Counted from the stretch's first letter, positions 43,153-53,388 are shown. The stretch: 54,795 bases of DNA from Eubacterium sp. (GCA_017938215.1 JAGBBZ010000035.1:1-54795); one strand, 5' to 3'. Numbers and translations are program-made. Notes: generated from the sequence alone by a model not told the origin.

Positions 43153-45099
43153 CTATAAATCATTCAATTGTTCCAATTTCGCTTTCAACTTATCGGATGT
43201 CTCGCTGACCATGGTAGCCGATGCAGCAATCTCCTCTGTACTAGCCGCCAAATTACTAATACGAGTATTAACGTCATCCACAGTTCGAATCAATTGCTCC
43301 GACTCCTCCAAAAGGCGACTCATGGCAACAACAATTTCATTTTTATTGGAATTACTTTCTTGTGCTGTATCTTTACTGGACTCACTCAAATTCTTGATTT
43401 CATCCGCAACTACAGCAAATCCACGACCAGCCTCTCCAGCCCTTGCCGCCTCGATGGACGCATTCAACGAAAGAAGATTTGTCTGATTCGCCACATTCGT
43501 AATATTATTATTGTTCTCTTCCAGCTTCTCCAACAACTCATTAATAACTTTAAATGCTTCTTTCATATTGTCGCAGAACTGTACGACATCCGCCATATCA
43601 CTACTAATACTACTACTCTCTTCCGCATTGCCATTGTTTCCAGCCATCATTTCTGCAAGAGATGTATTAAGTGTCTCAAAATCTTCATTTGCTGCTTCGA
43701 TCATTTCTGTAATTACTACATTTTTATGTTCGATTTCCTTGCTCTTTTCTTCCATCTCCAAAGCAATTTCTCGTTCTTTCAGCTTCTCTTCCAAGATAAC
43801 ATCCTTCACATAATGAATGCAGTTATCACAATAATTGTTCCCATTGTGAATCGCCGTGGCCATATCTTTACAAGATTCATATCCACAGGAACCACAGTTA
43901 ATCTTTCTAGACTCGTCTGTTAATTTATGTAAGCGGTCAAAAATCGCATTCAATTCTGTCGCATCCGGACTCTGAATCGCACATCCAGAAGACTTATCTG
44001 TGTACTTTCTTACAAAATCCTTCAAATCCAATTTCTTGAACTGACGATTCAATGCTGCAAGTCGTTGTTTTGGACTACTCTTTTTCTGCCATGCACTACT
44101 TACTTTTGGATTTTTACTCGCCTCTTTGATTTTTTGAATCTCATACAATATATCTTCATTCTGTGTCTTTTCTTCCTCGATACCTGTCCCATAAATACAC
44201 CCCTGGGAACAATTCAAGGCATCTACCATAAAAGGCAATTCTTTTCGTCCCTGCACGCGTTGGCAATAATCTTCCAAGAAATGGTATACATGTTTTTCCC
44301 CCTCAATCTGACGGATAAACAATTCCTCACCGCAGAACCAGTAAACGTTCTCTTTCAATCCACCTGGCATCGGGTAAATAGAGCCAAGACCATATTCCAC
44401 TTCATCGGATATCTCTTCTCCCATTACATCATTTTCTCGCACATACTCCATCAGATGTTCAAACGTCACATTGTAGGAAATATATCCTTCGGTATTTGGA
44501 TCTGAAATTTCAGCTTTTTTCGCAATACACGGACTGATAAACGCCAGCTTGTCCGTAATATTCATATATTTCTTTGCATATATAGCCGAGCACATCATCG
44601 GACTATGAACCGGAACCAACTTCGGAATCAATTCTGGTATATAATGCTCAATATAATTTACCACTGCTGGACATGGTTGCGAAATACCACCCTTAAAATT
44701 GTTTTTCGTAATGTAATTAATATATGCCCATGTGGTAATATCCGCTCCAAAACTTACACTAATAATACGGTTTACTCCTAACTTCTTCAACCCACCCAAA
44801 ATTCGTTTGTACTCATCCGGATAGTTTGCCGCAAAAGCCGGTGCCAGCAAGATTGAAATCTTTTCACCCTTTTCCAAGTCTTGAAAAAATTCTTCGGTAT
44901 CATCATAAAAACTTCTCGCTCCATGTTCACACGCATCAAAGCAAGCACCACAACCAATACAATTCTCTGAATTTACATGAATCACTGTTTTCCCATTCTC
45001 TTCCACCGCTGTATTCGCTGTAATAACCGGACATACTGAAATACATTTGTTACACCCAATACAATTGTCATTGGTATACACCAACCCCTGTTTCGCCAT
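43153..45099 (-). CDS. [FeFe]-hydrogenase-like sensor fused to methyl-accepting chemotaxis signalling domain
   Basis: A 648-residue soluble fusion. Two [4Fe-4S] ferredoxin motifs come first (C13, C16, C19, C23; C47, C50, C53, C57). The H-cluster domain (about 60-310) keeps all four ligand cysteines: C143 in SQPCP, C191 in [10 protein letters not shown]297 and C301 in NCSQGC. The proton-relay cysteine before C143 (TSCCP in catalytic enzymes) is proline P142, as expected for a sensor. A third cluster domain has C402, C405, C410 and C424/C427. A coiled coil and an MCP domain follow, with its CheA/CheW tip in [19 protein letters not shown] (538-556). No membrane helix or HAMP is present. It likely links H2 or redox state to motility (inference). 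AAGGAGG precedes the ATG at 45099. Confidence 0.9.
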   Translation of the reverse strand: MAKQGLVYTNDNCIGCNKCISVCPVITANTAVEENGKTVIHVNSENCIGCGACFDACEHGARSFYDDTEEFFQDLEKGEKISILLAPAFAANYPDEYKRILGGLKKLGVNRIISVSFGADITTWAYINYITKNNFKGGISQPCPAVVNYIEHYIPELIPKLVPVHSPMMCSAIYAKKYMNITDKLAFISPCIAKKAEISDPNTEGYISYNVTFEHLMEYVRENDVMGEEISDEVEYGLGSIYPMPGGLKENVYWFCGEELFIRQIEGEKHVYHFLEDYCQRVQGRKELPFMVDALNCSQGCIYGTGIEEEKTQNEDILYEIQKIKEASKNPKVSSAWQKKSSPKQRLAALNRQFKKLDLKDFVRKYTDKSSGCAIQSPDATELNAIFDRLHKLTDESRKINCGSCGYESCKDMATAIHNGNNYCDNCIHYVKDVILEEKLKEREIALEMEEKSKEIEHKNVVITEMIEAANEDFETLNTSLAEMMAGNNGNAEESSSISSDMADVVQFCDNMKEAFKVINELLEKLEENNNNITNVANQTNLLSLNASIEAARAGEAGRGFAVVADEIKNLSESSKDTAQESNSNKNEIVVAMSRLLEESEQLIRTVDDVNTRISNLAASTEEIAASATMVSETSDKLKAKLEQLNDL

Positions 45100-45125
45100 A
45101 CAATCAACCTCCTTGTTATATCATC

Positions 45126-45235
45126 GAGTAGCCGGATTCCTACTCAATTTCGCACACGAACATTCCGCACGATCGTGCTCCATGGTCTTACGCCCGGCAA
45201 ATACCGTTTTGTGCAAGCAAAATGGTGCCTGCCAA
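45126..45235 (-). other. structured segment upstream of the hydrogenase-chemoreceptor gene
   Basis: Three inverted repeats lie within 110 nt just before the ribosome binding site: 45126-45145 (GAGTAG/CTACTC), the perfect 12-bp palindrome GCACGATCGTGC at 45167-45178, and about 45196-45233 (GGCA...TGCC with CCGTTTTG/CAAAATGG). It could be an mRNA leader, an intergenic repeat, or a regulator binding region. No riboswitch class is recognised. Confidence 0.4.
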
Positions 45236-45245
45236 GCTTGTACTA

Positions 45246-45282
45246 CAAAAAACAACCTTCGCCCATTCAAGCAAAGGTTGTT
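45246..45282 (-). terminator. terminator after the nuclease-like gene
   Basis: ACAACCTT (45252-45259) and AAGGTTGT (45274-45281) form a perfect stem and the minus strand continues TTTTTTG. Confidence 0.8.
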
Positions 45283-45361
45283 TCTTATTCTCCTGACAAA
45301 GAACACATCTAATTGATAAAATTATATCACATTCTCTTTGTCTTTTCAACTAAAACTGACA

Positions 45362-46096
45362 TTATTCGCACACTTCATACACGTAAGAATTTCCTTTTTT
45401 CCCAATGCGTTCCACCAACTTCAAGTAATGAAAAATATTCATGGCAGTCTGGGCATGGGGCAACGGTATTTTAGCACTCTTTGCATAGTCCTTTGTAGTA
45501 AACTCAGACAACTCCGCCGGAATCATCATGCGATAATCTTCCACCCGTTCGAAATACATCTCATCCACCAACGCTTTGGGCACTCGGTCATACTTTGTAG
45601 CTCCCCGCTTTTTATCATAACTCCACCCATCCAAAATCTTTGTTTCTTCCAAATCAATAAACAAAAATCGGATGCGAAGGTTGGGATGTGACAAATACTG
45701 TTTGATTTTGTACAATTCTTTAAATGCCTGATAGGGACTTCCTTTTTTGGGAGATTTCCGACGACTGACTTCCTCGCCAGTCTCCGGATCCACCCAGATC
45801 ACCCACTTTGTAGCAGGAATTGGATACACAATCGTAACCGGATACAATGGCAAAAACTTGTCCAACTTTCTGCGCAACACATTAAAATTTGCCGTCTGAA
45901 TTTCTACCACTGCGCCATCCCGAAAAATATCCGCCACATAACCTTCTAACGGAACTTCATGATAATCTTCGTTTGGTTCCAAATAATTTTTCACCACAGC
46001 ATGCAATGTCTTTTCGGACAACGTGCCGATGCCATATCGTTCCCGTTCTTGATAAACAATCTTTTCAATCGCCTGATCAAAGACCTTCCTGTCCAT
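45362..46096 (-). CDS. uncharacterised protein with PD-(D/E)XK-like core and C-terminal winged-helix-like region
   Basis: A 244-residue soluble protein I do not recognise. The segment [16 protein letters not shown] fits a PD-(D/E)XK nuclease core (D, about nine residues, then E-x-Q), followed by a hydrophobic strand. [20 protein letters not shown] and [20 protein letters not shown] look like a winged helix. Function is unknown; a DNA-processing role is only a guess. Start codons at 46096 (MDRKVF), 46105 and 46114 are all possible; none has a strong site. It overlaps the 3' end of araD by about 20 bp, so it is translated from the araD transcript. Confidence 0.7.
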   Translation of the reverse strand: MDRKVFDQAIEKIVYQERERYGIGTLSEKTLHAVVKNYLEPNEDYHEVPLEGYVADIFRDGAVVEIQTANFNVLRRKLDKFLPLYPVTIVYPIPATKWVIWVDPETGEEVSRRKSPKKGSPYQAFKELYKIKQYLSHPNLRIRFLFIDLEETKILDGWSYDKKRGATKYDRVPKALVDEMYFERVEDYRMMIPAELSEFTTKDYAKSAKIPLPHAQTAMNIFHYLKLVERIGKKGNSYVYEVCE

Positions 46097-46772
46097 AGTA
46101 TGCATTTTCTCCATGCTTTCTAAAATAATGCTTGTCTAATAAATATTGTGGCGCCGGCTTTACATTCGGATTCAATGTCATGGTATGGTGTGCCATCTCT
46201 GCCACCTTATCTAATACTACTGCATTGTAGACCGCATTGGCCGGAGAAGTTCCCCATGCAAACGGACCATGGTTTTTCACTACAATACCCGGCACTTCTA
46301 ATGCATCTTTTTCCCCGATGGTTTCCACGATAACAACACCAGTATTTTTCTCATATTCATCATGGATCTCCGCCGCCGTCAAATCTCTTGTGCACGGAAT
46401 CTCACCATAAAAATAATCCGCATGTGTGGTTCCTAACGCTGGAATCGACATCCCCGCCTGCGCAAATGTAACTGCCCATGTGGAATGGGTATGTACGACA
46501 CCACCTAAATTATCAAATGCTTTGTACAGTTCAATATGAGTAGCTGTATCGGAAGAAGGACGATATTTTCCTTCCACTACATTGCCGTCAAAATCCACTA
46601 CCACCATATCTTCCGGTGAAAGTTCTTCATACTCCACACCACTTGGCTTGATTACAATTCGATTGTTTTCACGATCAATGCCACTTACATTTCCCCACGT
46701 ATAGATTACAAGACCTTTTTCTTGAAGCTCCATATTGGCTTCATATACATCCTTTTTTAATTGTTCTAACAT
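46077..46772 (-). CDS. araD: L-ribulose-5-phosphate 4-epimerase
   Basis: A 231-residue class II aldolase-family enzyme converting L-ribulose 5-phosphate to D-xylulose 5-phosphate. Seen: [20 protein letters not shown] near the N-terminus, zinc ligands in [13 protein letters not shown] and the later KNHGPFAWG (HxH and H), the catalytic aspartate/tyrosine regions [15 protein letters not shown] and [15 protein letters not shown]. Length is standard. The ATG at 46772 follows GGAGGAT; the five-residue extension to 46787 begins with TTG and is dropped. No other arabinose gene is nearby. UlaF/SgbE-type specificity is also possible. Confidence 0.92.
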   Translation of the reverse strand: MLEQLKKDVYEANMELQEKGLVIYTWGNVSGIDRENNRIVIKPSGVEYEELSPEDMVVVDFDGNVVEGKYRPSSDTATHIELYKAFDNLGGVVHTHSTWAVTFAQAGMSIPALGTTHADYFYGEIPCTRDLTAAEIHDEYEKNTGVVIVETIGEKDALEVPGIVVKNHGPFAWGTSPANAVYNAVVLDKVAEMAHHTMTLNPNVKPAPQYLLDKHYFRKHGENAYYGQEGL

Positions 46773-46824
46773 ACTTTTATCCTCCAATAAAATATAACTG
46801 CTTCTGGCAGTGTTTTACAAAAAT

Positions 46825-46853
46825 ATTATAAAACATCCACTGGAAACAGTCAA
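46825..46853 (-). promoter_or_regulatory. araD promoter
   Basis: TTGACT (46848-46853) and consensus TATAAT (46825-46830) on the minus strand with a 17-bp spacer. Confidence 0.75.
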
Positions 46854-46871
46854 TTTCTTTTATTTAGTTAA

Positions 46872-47804
46872 TTATTCCGTAAACAGCGGTGTGGAGTAAT
46901 ACCGATCCCCACTATCCGGCAACAACACAACGATATTTTTCCCTTGATTCTCTGGTTTCTTCGCTTCTTCCACTGCTGCCCACAACGCAGCCCCTGAGGA
47001 AATGCCCACCTGGATACCTTCCGATGCAGCGATCTCCTTTGCTGCCGAAAAAGCATCCTCATTATCCACTGCTACAATCTCATCATAGATTTTCGTATTC
47101 AGCACTTCCGGCACAAAACCAGCGCCGATTCCCTGAATCTTATGAGCACCTGCTTTTCCTTCTGAGAGAACCGGTGAGGATGCCGGCTCCACTGCCACCA
47201 CTTTCACCGATGATTTTTTCTCCTTAAGGTATTCACCAACTCCTGTTATCGTTCCGCCCGTTCCCACACCAGCCACGAAAATATCTACGTTACCATCCGT
47301 ATCCTTCCAAATCTCAGGCCCGGTAGTTCTTCTATGAGCTTCTGGATTTGCCGGATTCACAAACTGCCCCGCAATAATGCTTCCCTCAATCTCTTTCTGA
47401 AGTTCCTCCGCTTTCGCAATGGCACCACTCATTCCCTTGGCGCCCTCTGTCAATACGATTTCTGCCCCGTATGCTTTAATAATATTGCGTCGCTCCACAC
47501 TCATGGTCTCCGGCAACACGATAATCGCTTTGTATCCTTTTGCCGTAGCAATCGCTGCTAAACCAATGCCTGTATTTCCTGATGTTGGCTCAATAATTGT
47601 TCCACCCGGTTGTAATTTCCCACTATTTTCAGCTTCCTCAATCATCTGAAAGGCAATTCGATCCTTCGCACTTCCTGCCGGATTAAGATATTCTAACTTC
47701 GCAATAATCTTTGCCTCCAAACCATACTTTTTTTCAATATTATGAAACTCTACCAGAGGTGTTCCTCCGATTAATTCTGTCATATTTTGATATACTTTAG
47801 CCAT
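46872..47804 (-). CDS. cysK: cysteine synthase A
   Basis: A 310-residue PLP enzyme making cysteine from O-acetylserine and sulfide. The PLP lysine is in LNPAGSAKDRIAFQMI (near residue 45). IIEPTSGNTGIGLAAIA, FVAGVGTGGTITGVGEYLK and GIGAGFVPEVL are the standard phosphate-binding and active-site segments; ISSGAALWAA closes the fold. The ATG at 47804 follows AGAAAGGTGG. It lies 31 bp after the ABC exporter pair, so it may be co-transcribed with it. Together with two MetY-type genes it shows direct sulfhydrylation capacity. Confidence 0.95.
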   Translation of the reverse strand: MAKVYQNMTELIGGTPLVEFHNIEKKYGLEAKIIAKLEYLNPAGSAKDRIAFQMIEEAENSGKLQPGGTIIEPTSGNTGIGLAAIATAKGYKAIIVLPETMSVERRNIIKAYGAEIVLTEGAKGMSGAIAKAEELQKEIEGSIIAGQFVNPANPEAHRRTTGPEIWKDTDGNVDIFVAGVGTGGTITGVGEYLKEKKSSVKVVAVEPASSPVLSEGKAGAHKIQGIGAGFVPEVLNTKIYDEIVAVDNEDAFSAAKEIAASEGIQVGISSGAALWAAVEEAKKPENQGKNIVVLLPDSGDRYYSTPLFTE

Positions 47805-47835
47805 ATAATTTCCACCTTTCTACTACTTATTATTT

Positions 47836-49572
47836 TCACCCAGCAAACTGGCTCTGGTACAGATTCGCATAAAATCCACCTTTCGCCAGCAACTCTGCAT
47901 GATCTCCCTGTTCGATGATATGTCCATCCTTCATCACAAGAATCACATCCGCTTCCTGTATGGTAGACAAACGATGCGCCACGATAAAGCTGGTTCTTCC
48001 CTGCATCATTTTTGAAAATGCTTTCTGAATTCGCAGCTCCGTACGCGTATCGATGGATGAGGTCGCTTCGTCCAAAATCAACATCGGAGGCAGACAAAGC
48101 ATCACTCGTGTAATACAAAGCAACTGCTTCTGTCCCTGAGAAAAACTTCCGCCGTCCTCTCCAATCACGGTATCATACCCCTTCGGCAAACGCTTAATGA
48201 AACTGTGTGCATGACTGGCTTTCGCCGCCTGAATCATCTCTTCCTCTGTGGCATCTGGTTTTCCCATGATAATATTATCTCGTATTGTCCCCTGTTTTAA
48301 CCATGTTTCCTGAAGTACCATTCCATAATTTTCACGAAGACTCTCTCTGGTCAGCTTCTGTATATCCGTTCCGCTTACCCGAATCGTTCCTTTGTTTACA
48401 TCATAAAAACGCATCAAAAGATTGATCAGCGTTGTTTTTCCACATCCGGTAGGTCCCACAATAGCCACTCGCTGCCCCGGCTCTACGGACAGATTGAATT
48501 CCTCAATCAGCTTCTGCCCTGGCTCATACGCAAAGTACACATCTTCCATTTCCACACGACCATCCGCTTCGGCAAGCACTTTCGCATCATGGACATCCGG
48601 CTCCTGGGGCTTCTCGTCAATTAATTCAAAAATTCGTCCCGCACAAGCAAGAGCATTCTGAAGCTCCGTTACCACACCTGAAATCTCATTGAATGGTTTG
48701 GTGTATTGATTCGCATAGCTTAAGAAACAGGATAACTGTCCCACAGACAAACTTCCGTTGATGGCAAAATAAGCACCGGTAATTCCCACTCCCGCGTACA
48801 CCAAGCTATTGACAAAACGCGTCGCTGGATTTGTGATGGAAGAAAAGAAAATACCGCGAAGGGAACATTTTTGTAAACGCTCGTTGATTTCATCAAAAGT
48901 TTCCAATGCATCATCCTCGTATCCAAATGCCTGCACCACTTTTTGATTTCCCAGAATTTCCTCCACCAATGCCGTTTGCTCGCCACGAGTACTGGATTGT
49001 AGCTTGAACATTTCATAGGTCCGTTTTGCGATGAAGCTGGCTACTAAAAGCGATATCGGTGTAAGCAAAACCACTACGAGTGTAATGCTGACATTGATAC
49101 TAAGCATAAAAAGCAAAGTCCCAAGAATCGTCAACACTCCGGTAAACAGTTGGGTAAATCCCATCAACAAACCATCCGCAAATTGATCTACATCTGCTAT
49201 CACACGACTGACAACCTCTCCATAGGAATGGCTATCAATGTATTTTAACGGCAACTTCTGTATCTTATGAAATGCCTCATCTCGGATATCTCGCACCACA
49301 CTGTAAGTAATCTTATTGTTGCACACATTCATAATCCACTGCGCCACCATCGTAACGACCACAGCAATTCCGATTTTCCATAAAATCGTTCGAATCGTGG
49401 CAAAATCCACTTTCCCCGGTTCCAAAATGGAATCAATGGCATCTCCCGTCAGTATCGGCACGTACAAACTCAGCACGACCGTCACTGCTGCCAACACAAG
49501 AGAACAGACAAGGAAAAACGCATATTTTCTTATGTAACGAAGAACACGTTGTAATGTTTTTTTCTGATTCAT
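47836..49572 (-). CDS. ABC exporter half-transporter, second subunit
   Basis: A 578-residue fused permease-ATPase. Six transmembrane helices occupy about residues 15-310 and the ATPase follows: Walker A IVGPTGCGKTTLINLL, Q-loop MVLQETWLK, a signature position reading SFSQGQKQLL (not the canonical LSGGQ) and Walker B MLILDEATSSIDTRTE. The non-canonical signature is typical of one partner in heterodimeric exporters such as BmrCD or TM287/288. The ATG at 49572 is one base after the preceding stop with AAAGGAG upstream, so the pair is translated together. Substrate is unknown; drugs, lipids or peptides are possible. Confidence 0.92.
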   Translation of the reverse strand: MNQKKTLQRVLRYIRKYAFFLVCSLVLAAVTVVLSLYVPILTGDAIDSILEPGKVDFATIRTILWKIGIAVVVTMVAQWIMNVCNNKITYSVVRDIRDEAFHKIQKLPLKYIDSHSYGEVVSRVIADVDQFADGLLMGFTQLFTGVLTILGTLLFMLSINVSITLVVVLLTPISLLVASFIAKRTYEMFKLQSSTRGEQTALVEEILGNQKVVQAFGYEDDALETFDEINERLQKCSLRGIFFSSITNPATRFVNSLVYAGVGITGAYFAINGSLSVGQLSCFLSYANQYTKPFNEISGVVTELQNALACAGRIFELIDEKPQEPDVHDAKVLAEADGRVEMEDVYFAYEPGQKLIEEFNLSVEPGQRVAIVGPTGCGKTTLINLLMRFYDVNKGTIRVSGTDIQKLTRESLRENYGMVLQETWLKQGTIRDNIIMGKPDATEEEMIQAAKASHAHSFIKRLPKGYDTVIGEDGGSFSQGQKQLLCITRVMLCLPPMLILDEATSSIDTRTELRIQKAFSKMMQGRTSFIVAHRLSTIQEADVILVMKDGHIIEQGDHAELLAKGGFYANLYQSQFAG

Positions 49573-49573
49573 G

Positions 49574-51298
49574 TCAATTCTCCTTTCCAAACTGAGATTC
49601 ATATATTTCACGATACACATCGCAGCTTCCCAACAATGTTTCATGGGTTCCCTTACCAACCAACTCGCCATCATCCAGCACTAAAATTTGGCTGGCGTGT
49701 AAAATCGATGCCGCACGCTGGGACACGATAAATACCGTCGTTCCCGCAAGTTTCTCACGAATCTCTTGACGCAATGCTGCATCTGTGGCGTAGTCAAGTG
49801 CTGAGGCACTGTCATCCATAATCAAAATCTCCGGTTTTTTTACTAACGCTCTGGCAATGGTGAGACGTTGTCTCTGACCTCCGGAAAAGTTCTTTCCGCC
49901 CTGCTCTACCAAAGCATCCAGACCGCCCTCTTTCTTCCGAACAAACTCTGCTGCCTGAGCCGTCTCCAATGCTTCCCAGATTTCTTCATCGGTGGCATCC
50001 TTTTTGCCCCACTGCATATTGGAGCGAATGGTTCCGTGAAATAGTACTGCCTTCTGTGGCACGATACCAAATTTATCACGCAATTGTGCCAATGGATAGT
50101 TCTGAATCTCCTCACCTTCAATCCGAATCTTTCCGGAGGTAAGATCATAAAACCTTGGAATCAAATTTACCAAAGAACTTTTTCCCGAACCAGTACCACC
50201 GATAACCCCGATCACATCTCCACGATTTACCGAAAAACTAATATTCGTCAAGGACTCCTCCGACGCTTCCGGATACACAAGCCCAACCTTGTCAAACACA
50301 ATGAAATCCTGCTCTTTTCTGCATTCTACTCGTGTCGTTTTGGCATCTTTCAAACTGGATTTCACCTCAAACACATCCTGAATACGATTGCCACAAGCAA
50401 TTGCTTTTGTTACTGTGATAATCAAATTTGCCAACTTCACAAGTTCCACCAAAATCTGAGACATATAATTCACAAGTGCCACTACGGCTCCCTGGGTCAA
50501 AATCCCCGCCTCCACTTGCATGGCTCCTGTCCAAATCAGTACAATCAAGGCACCATTCACAATAACGTAAGTAAGTGGATTCATCAGCGCAGAAAACCGG
50601 CCGACGAACATCTGAACTCGATTCAACGTAAGATTTGCTTCTTCAAATTTTTCCGTTTCTTCCTCTTCTTTTCCGAAGGCACGAATCACACGAACTCCCG
50701 TCAAGTTTTCACGAGTAATCCCTAAAACACGATCCAAGCCTGCCTGCACCTTTTTATACAATGGAATACTTATAAGCATCACACCAAATACTACAATGGA
50801 CAAAAGCGGTATCGTCACCACAAAGATCATCGCCGCTTTCACATCAATCGTAAATGCCATGATCATGGCACCAAATACCACAAAAGGAGAGCGCAAAAAC
50901 AATCGAAGTACCAGATTCACACCAGACTGCACTTGATTTACATCACTCGTCATGCGAGTAATCAAGCTGGTTGTTCCCAACCGATCCAATTCGGCATAGG
51001 ACAATGATTCAATATGAGCAAACAAGGCATGCTTCAGCTTTGTCGAAAAACCAACCGCTGCCTTTGCCGCAAAGTACTGCGCCGTCAACGACGCTGTCAA
51101 TCCTACAATCGCCAAAAGAAGCAACAAACCTCCCATAAGCATCACATATTTTGTATCTTTGTTTTCAATACCAGTGTCAATCATTGCCGCCACTACCAAA
51201 GGCACCATCAATTCAAAAGACGCCTCCAACAGCTTAAATAGCGGTCCTAACACCGATTCCTTTTTATACTCTTTTAAGTATGTGAGTAATTTCCACAT
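49574..51298 (-). CDS. ABC exporter half-transporter, first subunit
   Basis: A 574-residue fused permease-ATPase, partner of the gene directly downstream. Six helices lie within residues 15-300. The ATPase has Walker A VIGGTGSGKSSLVNLI, Q-loop IVPQKAVLF, canonical signature NFSGGQRQRLTIARAL and a Walker B reading ILIMDDSASALDYATD, with D replacing the catalytic glutamate. Together with the non-canonical signature of the partner this suggests one degenerate and one working ATP site. The ATG at 51298 follows GGAGG; a six-residue longer start at 51316 is less likely. Confidence 0.92.
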   Translation of the reverse strand: MWKLLTYLKEYKKESVLGPLFKLLEASFELMVPLVVAAMIDTGIENKDTKYVMLMGGLLLLLAIVGLTASLTAQYFAAKAAVGFSTKLKHALFAHIESLSYAELDRLGTTSLITRMTSDVNQVQSGVNLVLRLFLRSPFVVFGAMIMAFTIDVKAAMIFVVTIPLLSIVVFGVMLISIPLYKKVQAGLDRVLGITRENLTGVRVIRAFGKEEEETEKFEEANLTLNRVQMFVGRFSALMNPLTYVIVNGALIVLIWTGAMQVEAGILTQGAVVALVNYMSQILVELVKLANLIITVTKAIACGNRIQDVFEVKSSLKDAKTTRVECRKEQDFIVFDKVGLVYPEASEESLTNISFSVNRGDVIGVIGGTGSGKSSLVNLIPRFYDLTSGKIRIEGEEIQNYPLAQLRDKFGIVPQKAVLFHGTIRSNMQWGKKDATDEEIWEALETAQAAEFVRKKEGGLDALVEQGGKNFSGGQRQRLTIARALVKKPEILIMDDSASALDYATDAALRQEIREKLAGTTVFIVSQRAASILHASQILVLDDGELVGKGTHETLLGSCDVYREIYESQFGKEN

Positions 51299-51361
51299 AA
51301 TTGTTGTTTCCTCCATTCCGACATTTCAATCACTACTGTTCCATATTGTAGCATATTTAAA

Positions 51362-51398
51362 AAAGAAATGCCACCAGCAATCACGTTTACTGGTGGCA
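51362..51398 (-). terminator. flagellin terminator
   Basis: GCCACCAG (51370-51377) and CTGGTGGC (51390-51397) form a perfect stem and the minus strand continues ATTTCTTTTTTAAAT. It lies just past the flagellin stop codon. Confidence 0.85.
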
Positions 51399-51403
51399 CT
51401 TTA

Positions 51404-53388
51404 TCATTGTGATATCAATTTTAAAATATTCTGTGGCTGTTGATTGGCATTGGCAATCATGGATTGCGACGCCTGCTCTAGTATCGTGATTCGAGCAAGA
51501 TTCATGGCCTCTTCTGCCATATCCAAGTCTCGCAAAATACTTTCGGAATTCTGCGTATTTTCTGCTGTATTGGCATTTACTCTCATGGCATATTCAAATC
51601 GATTCTGATATGCTCCAAACAAACTTCGCTGGGCAGATATCATATCCGTCGCCACATCAACTTCTGTAATTGCCTTGGACGCATCCTCCCTTGTCAATAC
51701 ATTGGTATCTCCCACTCCAAGATTTATGGTACGCAAGGAATCGTATGACATAGTGATGATTTGCTGACCATTGGCTCCTGCCTGAATGATACGTTCCACT
51801 GTGGCCTTGTATATCGGCACGTCGATGGGGTTATTTCTGGCACTGGAAGCATGTATACTATGCGTTGACGTCTGCGCTTTCCCCGAACTTTCATACCCTT
51901 GATACCCATCAAGAATGGTATTTTCATTTAAAGTCGCTTTCACACGATTCATCAAGGTCGCCTCTGTATCATCATCATATACTTGAATATTAATGTACAG
52001 AGAACCAACACCTGTTATCTGTCTTCCCTCATACTTTGCCTTATCTGCCTCCGTAGCTGTAAGATCAAAACGCAATGTAATGACACCGCCACTTTCCGCA
52101 TTATCCGTCAATGAAACACCTTTTTTTCCATTGCTTCCCAATTTATTTCCACGATTGGTGATGACATCTGTAATGCTATGAAGTGTTCCTGCATTCCCCA
52201 CACTTGGCGAATAGGAGTTCGCCGTCTTGTAACTGTTCTCTCCCCTTGAGTTCTTTACCCAATGCCACCAATGCCCCTCATCATCCTCATCTCGATCATG
52301 AGACTTAAAACTGACATTCGCCGATTTCGCTACAACTGTTCCTATATTTTGCATTTCAAATTCCAACGTCCATCCTGCATCCTCTGTGGGATCCGTATAC
52401 GACGGTGCACTTACAACATTAGATCCATTGGTCAACTTCGGCTGAATCCAATCTGTATCATACGCTTCCATGTCGCGATCACTGGCAAGTTCCGACAGAT
52501 AATTGATTTGAAGTTCATAGCTCACTCCCGGAACAGAGGTATTGGATTTGAGATATTCTGACGCACTAATTCCCACTGAAAAATTAATCCCGTTGATCGA
52601 ATTTGCCACATCATCCACAGTGGCAGACTCATGCCAATTAAATCCAATCTGATAACCAATTCCTTCTAATTCCGGATGCGTCGCTGTATCCACATAATCC
52701 TTAATATTAAATCCATAGGATTGGTTCGTTCCCACTCCTACATCATCCCAAGATATCATCTCTGTGGAATATTGCTTCGTATTCCACCCCTCCCATTTAA
52801 CAATAAAACCGTAATTCGCGGCATCATCCGGATTCGTTCCTTTTACTTCGATTTTATAACCATTGTAAGCAATGGCGCCTTTATTCGTATTTGTAACAGT
52901 AAAACTTGAATAGGACGTTCTCATATCCACTGCTTGCTTTTTCTCCGTGCCTATCTGCACGCGTCCTTCTCCCGTGGTATCCCAGATCATTTTATTATTA
53001 AACTCAGTTTCCTCAAAAATCCGATCCAACTCGTCTTTTAATATCTGTACTTCCTCATCAATGTACATTCGATCCTGCTCGGTATTTACATCATTGGCAG
53101 ACTGTATCGCCAATTCGCGCATACGATGCAAGATATCATGCGCGTTGCTCAACGCACCATCCGCCACTTGCACATAACTGATACCGTCCTGTACATTATC
53201 CTCTGCACGCTGCAAACCACGAATCTGCGCTCGCATTTTTTCTGAAATGGAAAGCGACGCTGCGTCATCCGCTGCCCGATTAATCCGATAGCCACTACCG
53301 AGGCGTTCCATGGACTTCATTTTTTTTTAGTATTTTCAATACTCATTCGTGTGGCTGTCATCGCCGCTAAGTGGTGCTGTATTACCAT
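51404..53388 (-). CDS. large flagellin, N-terminus out of frame at an A9 tract
   Basis: The continuous frame begins at 53320 (MKSMERLGSGYRINRAADDA). The σ28 promoter, an ideal GGAGG site and the ATG at 53388 open another frame reading MVIQHHLAAMTATRMSIENT, which hits TGA after an A9 tract (53320-53328). One extra A would give a 661-residue flagellin in which the GSGYRINRAADD block falls exactly where family members have it. Conserved helical ends (about 1-170 and the last 90 residues, ending IRDLDMAEEAMNLARITILE-like then QASQSMIANANQQ) flank a central variable domain of about 400 residues, longer than usual. It may be an error, phase variation or slippage. Confidence 0.85.

Noticed and set aside
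45121-45306. 61-codon minus-strand open frame before the hydrogenase-chemoreceptor gene
   Set aside because: Overlaps a terminator, has no ribosome binding site, and its sequence is dictated by hairpins.
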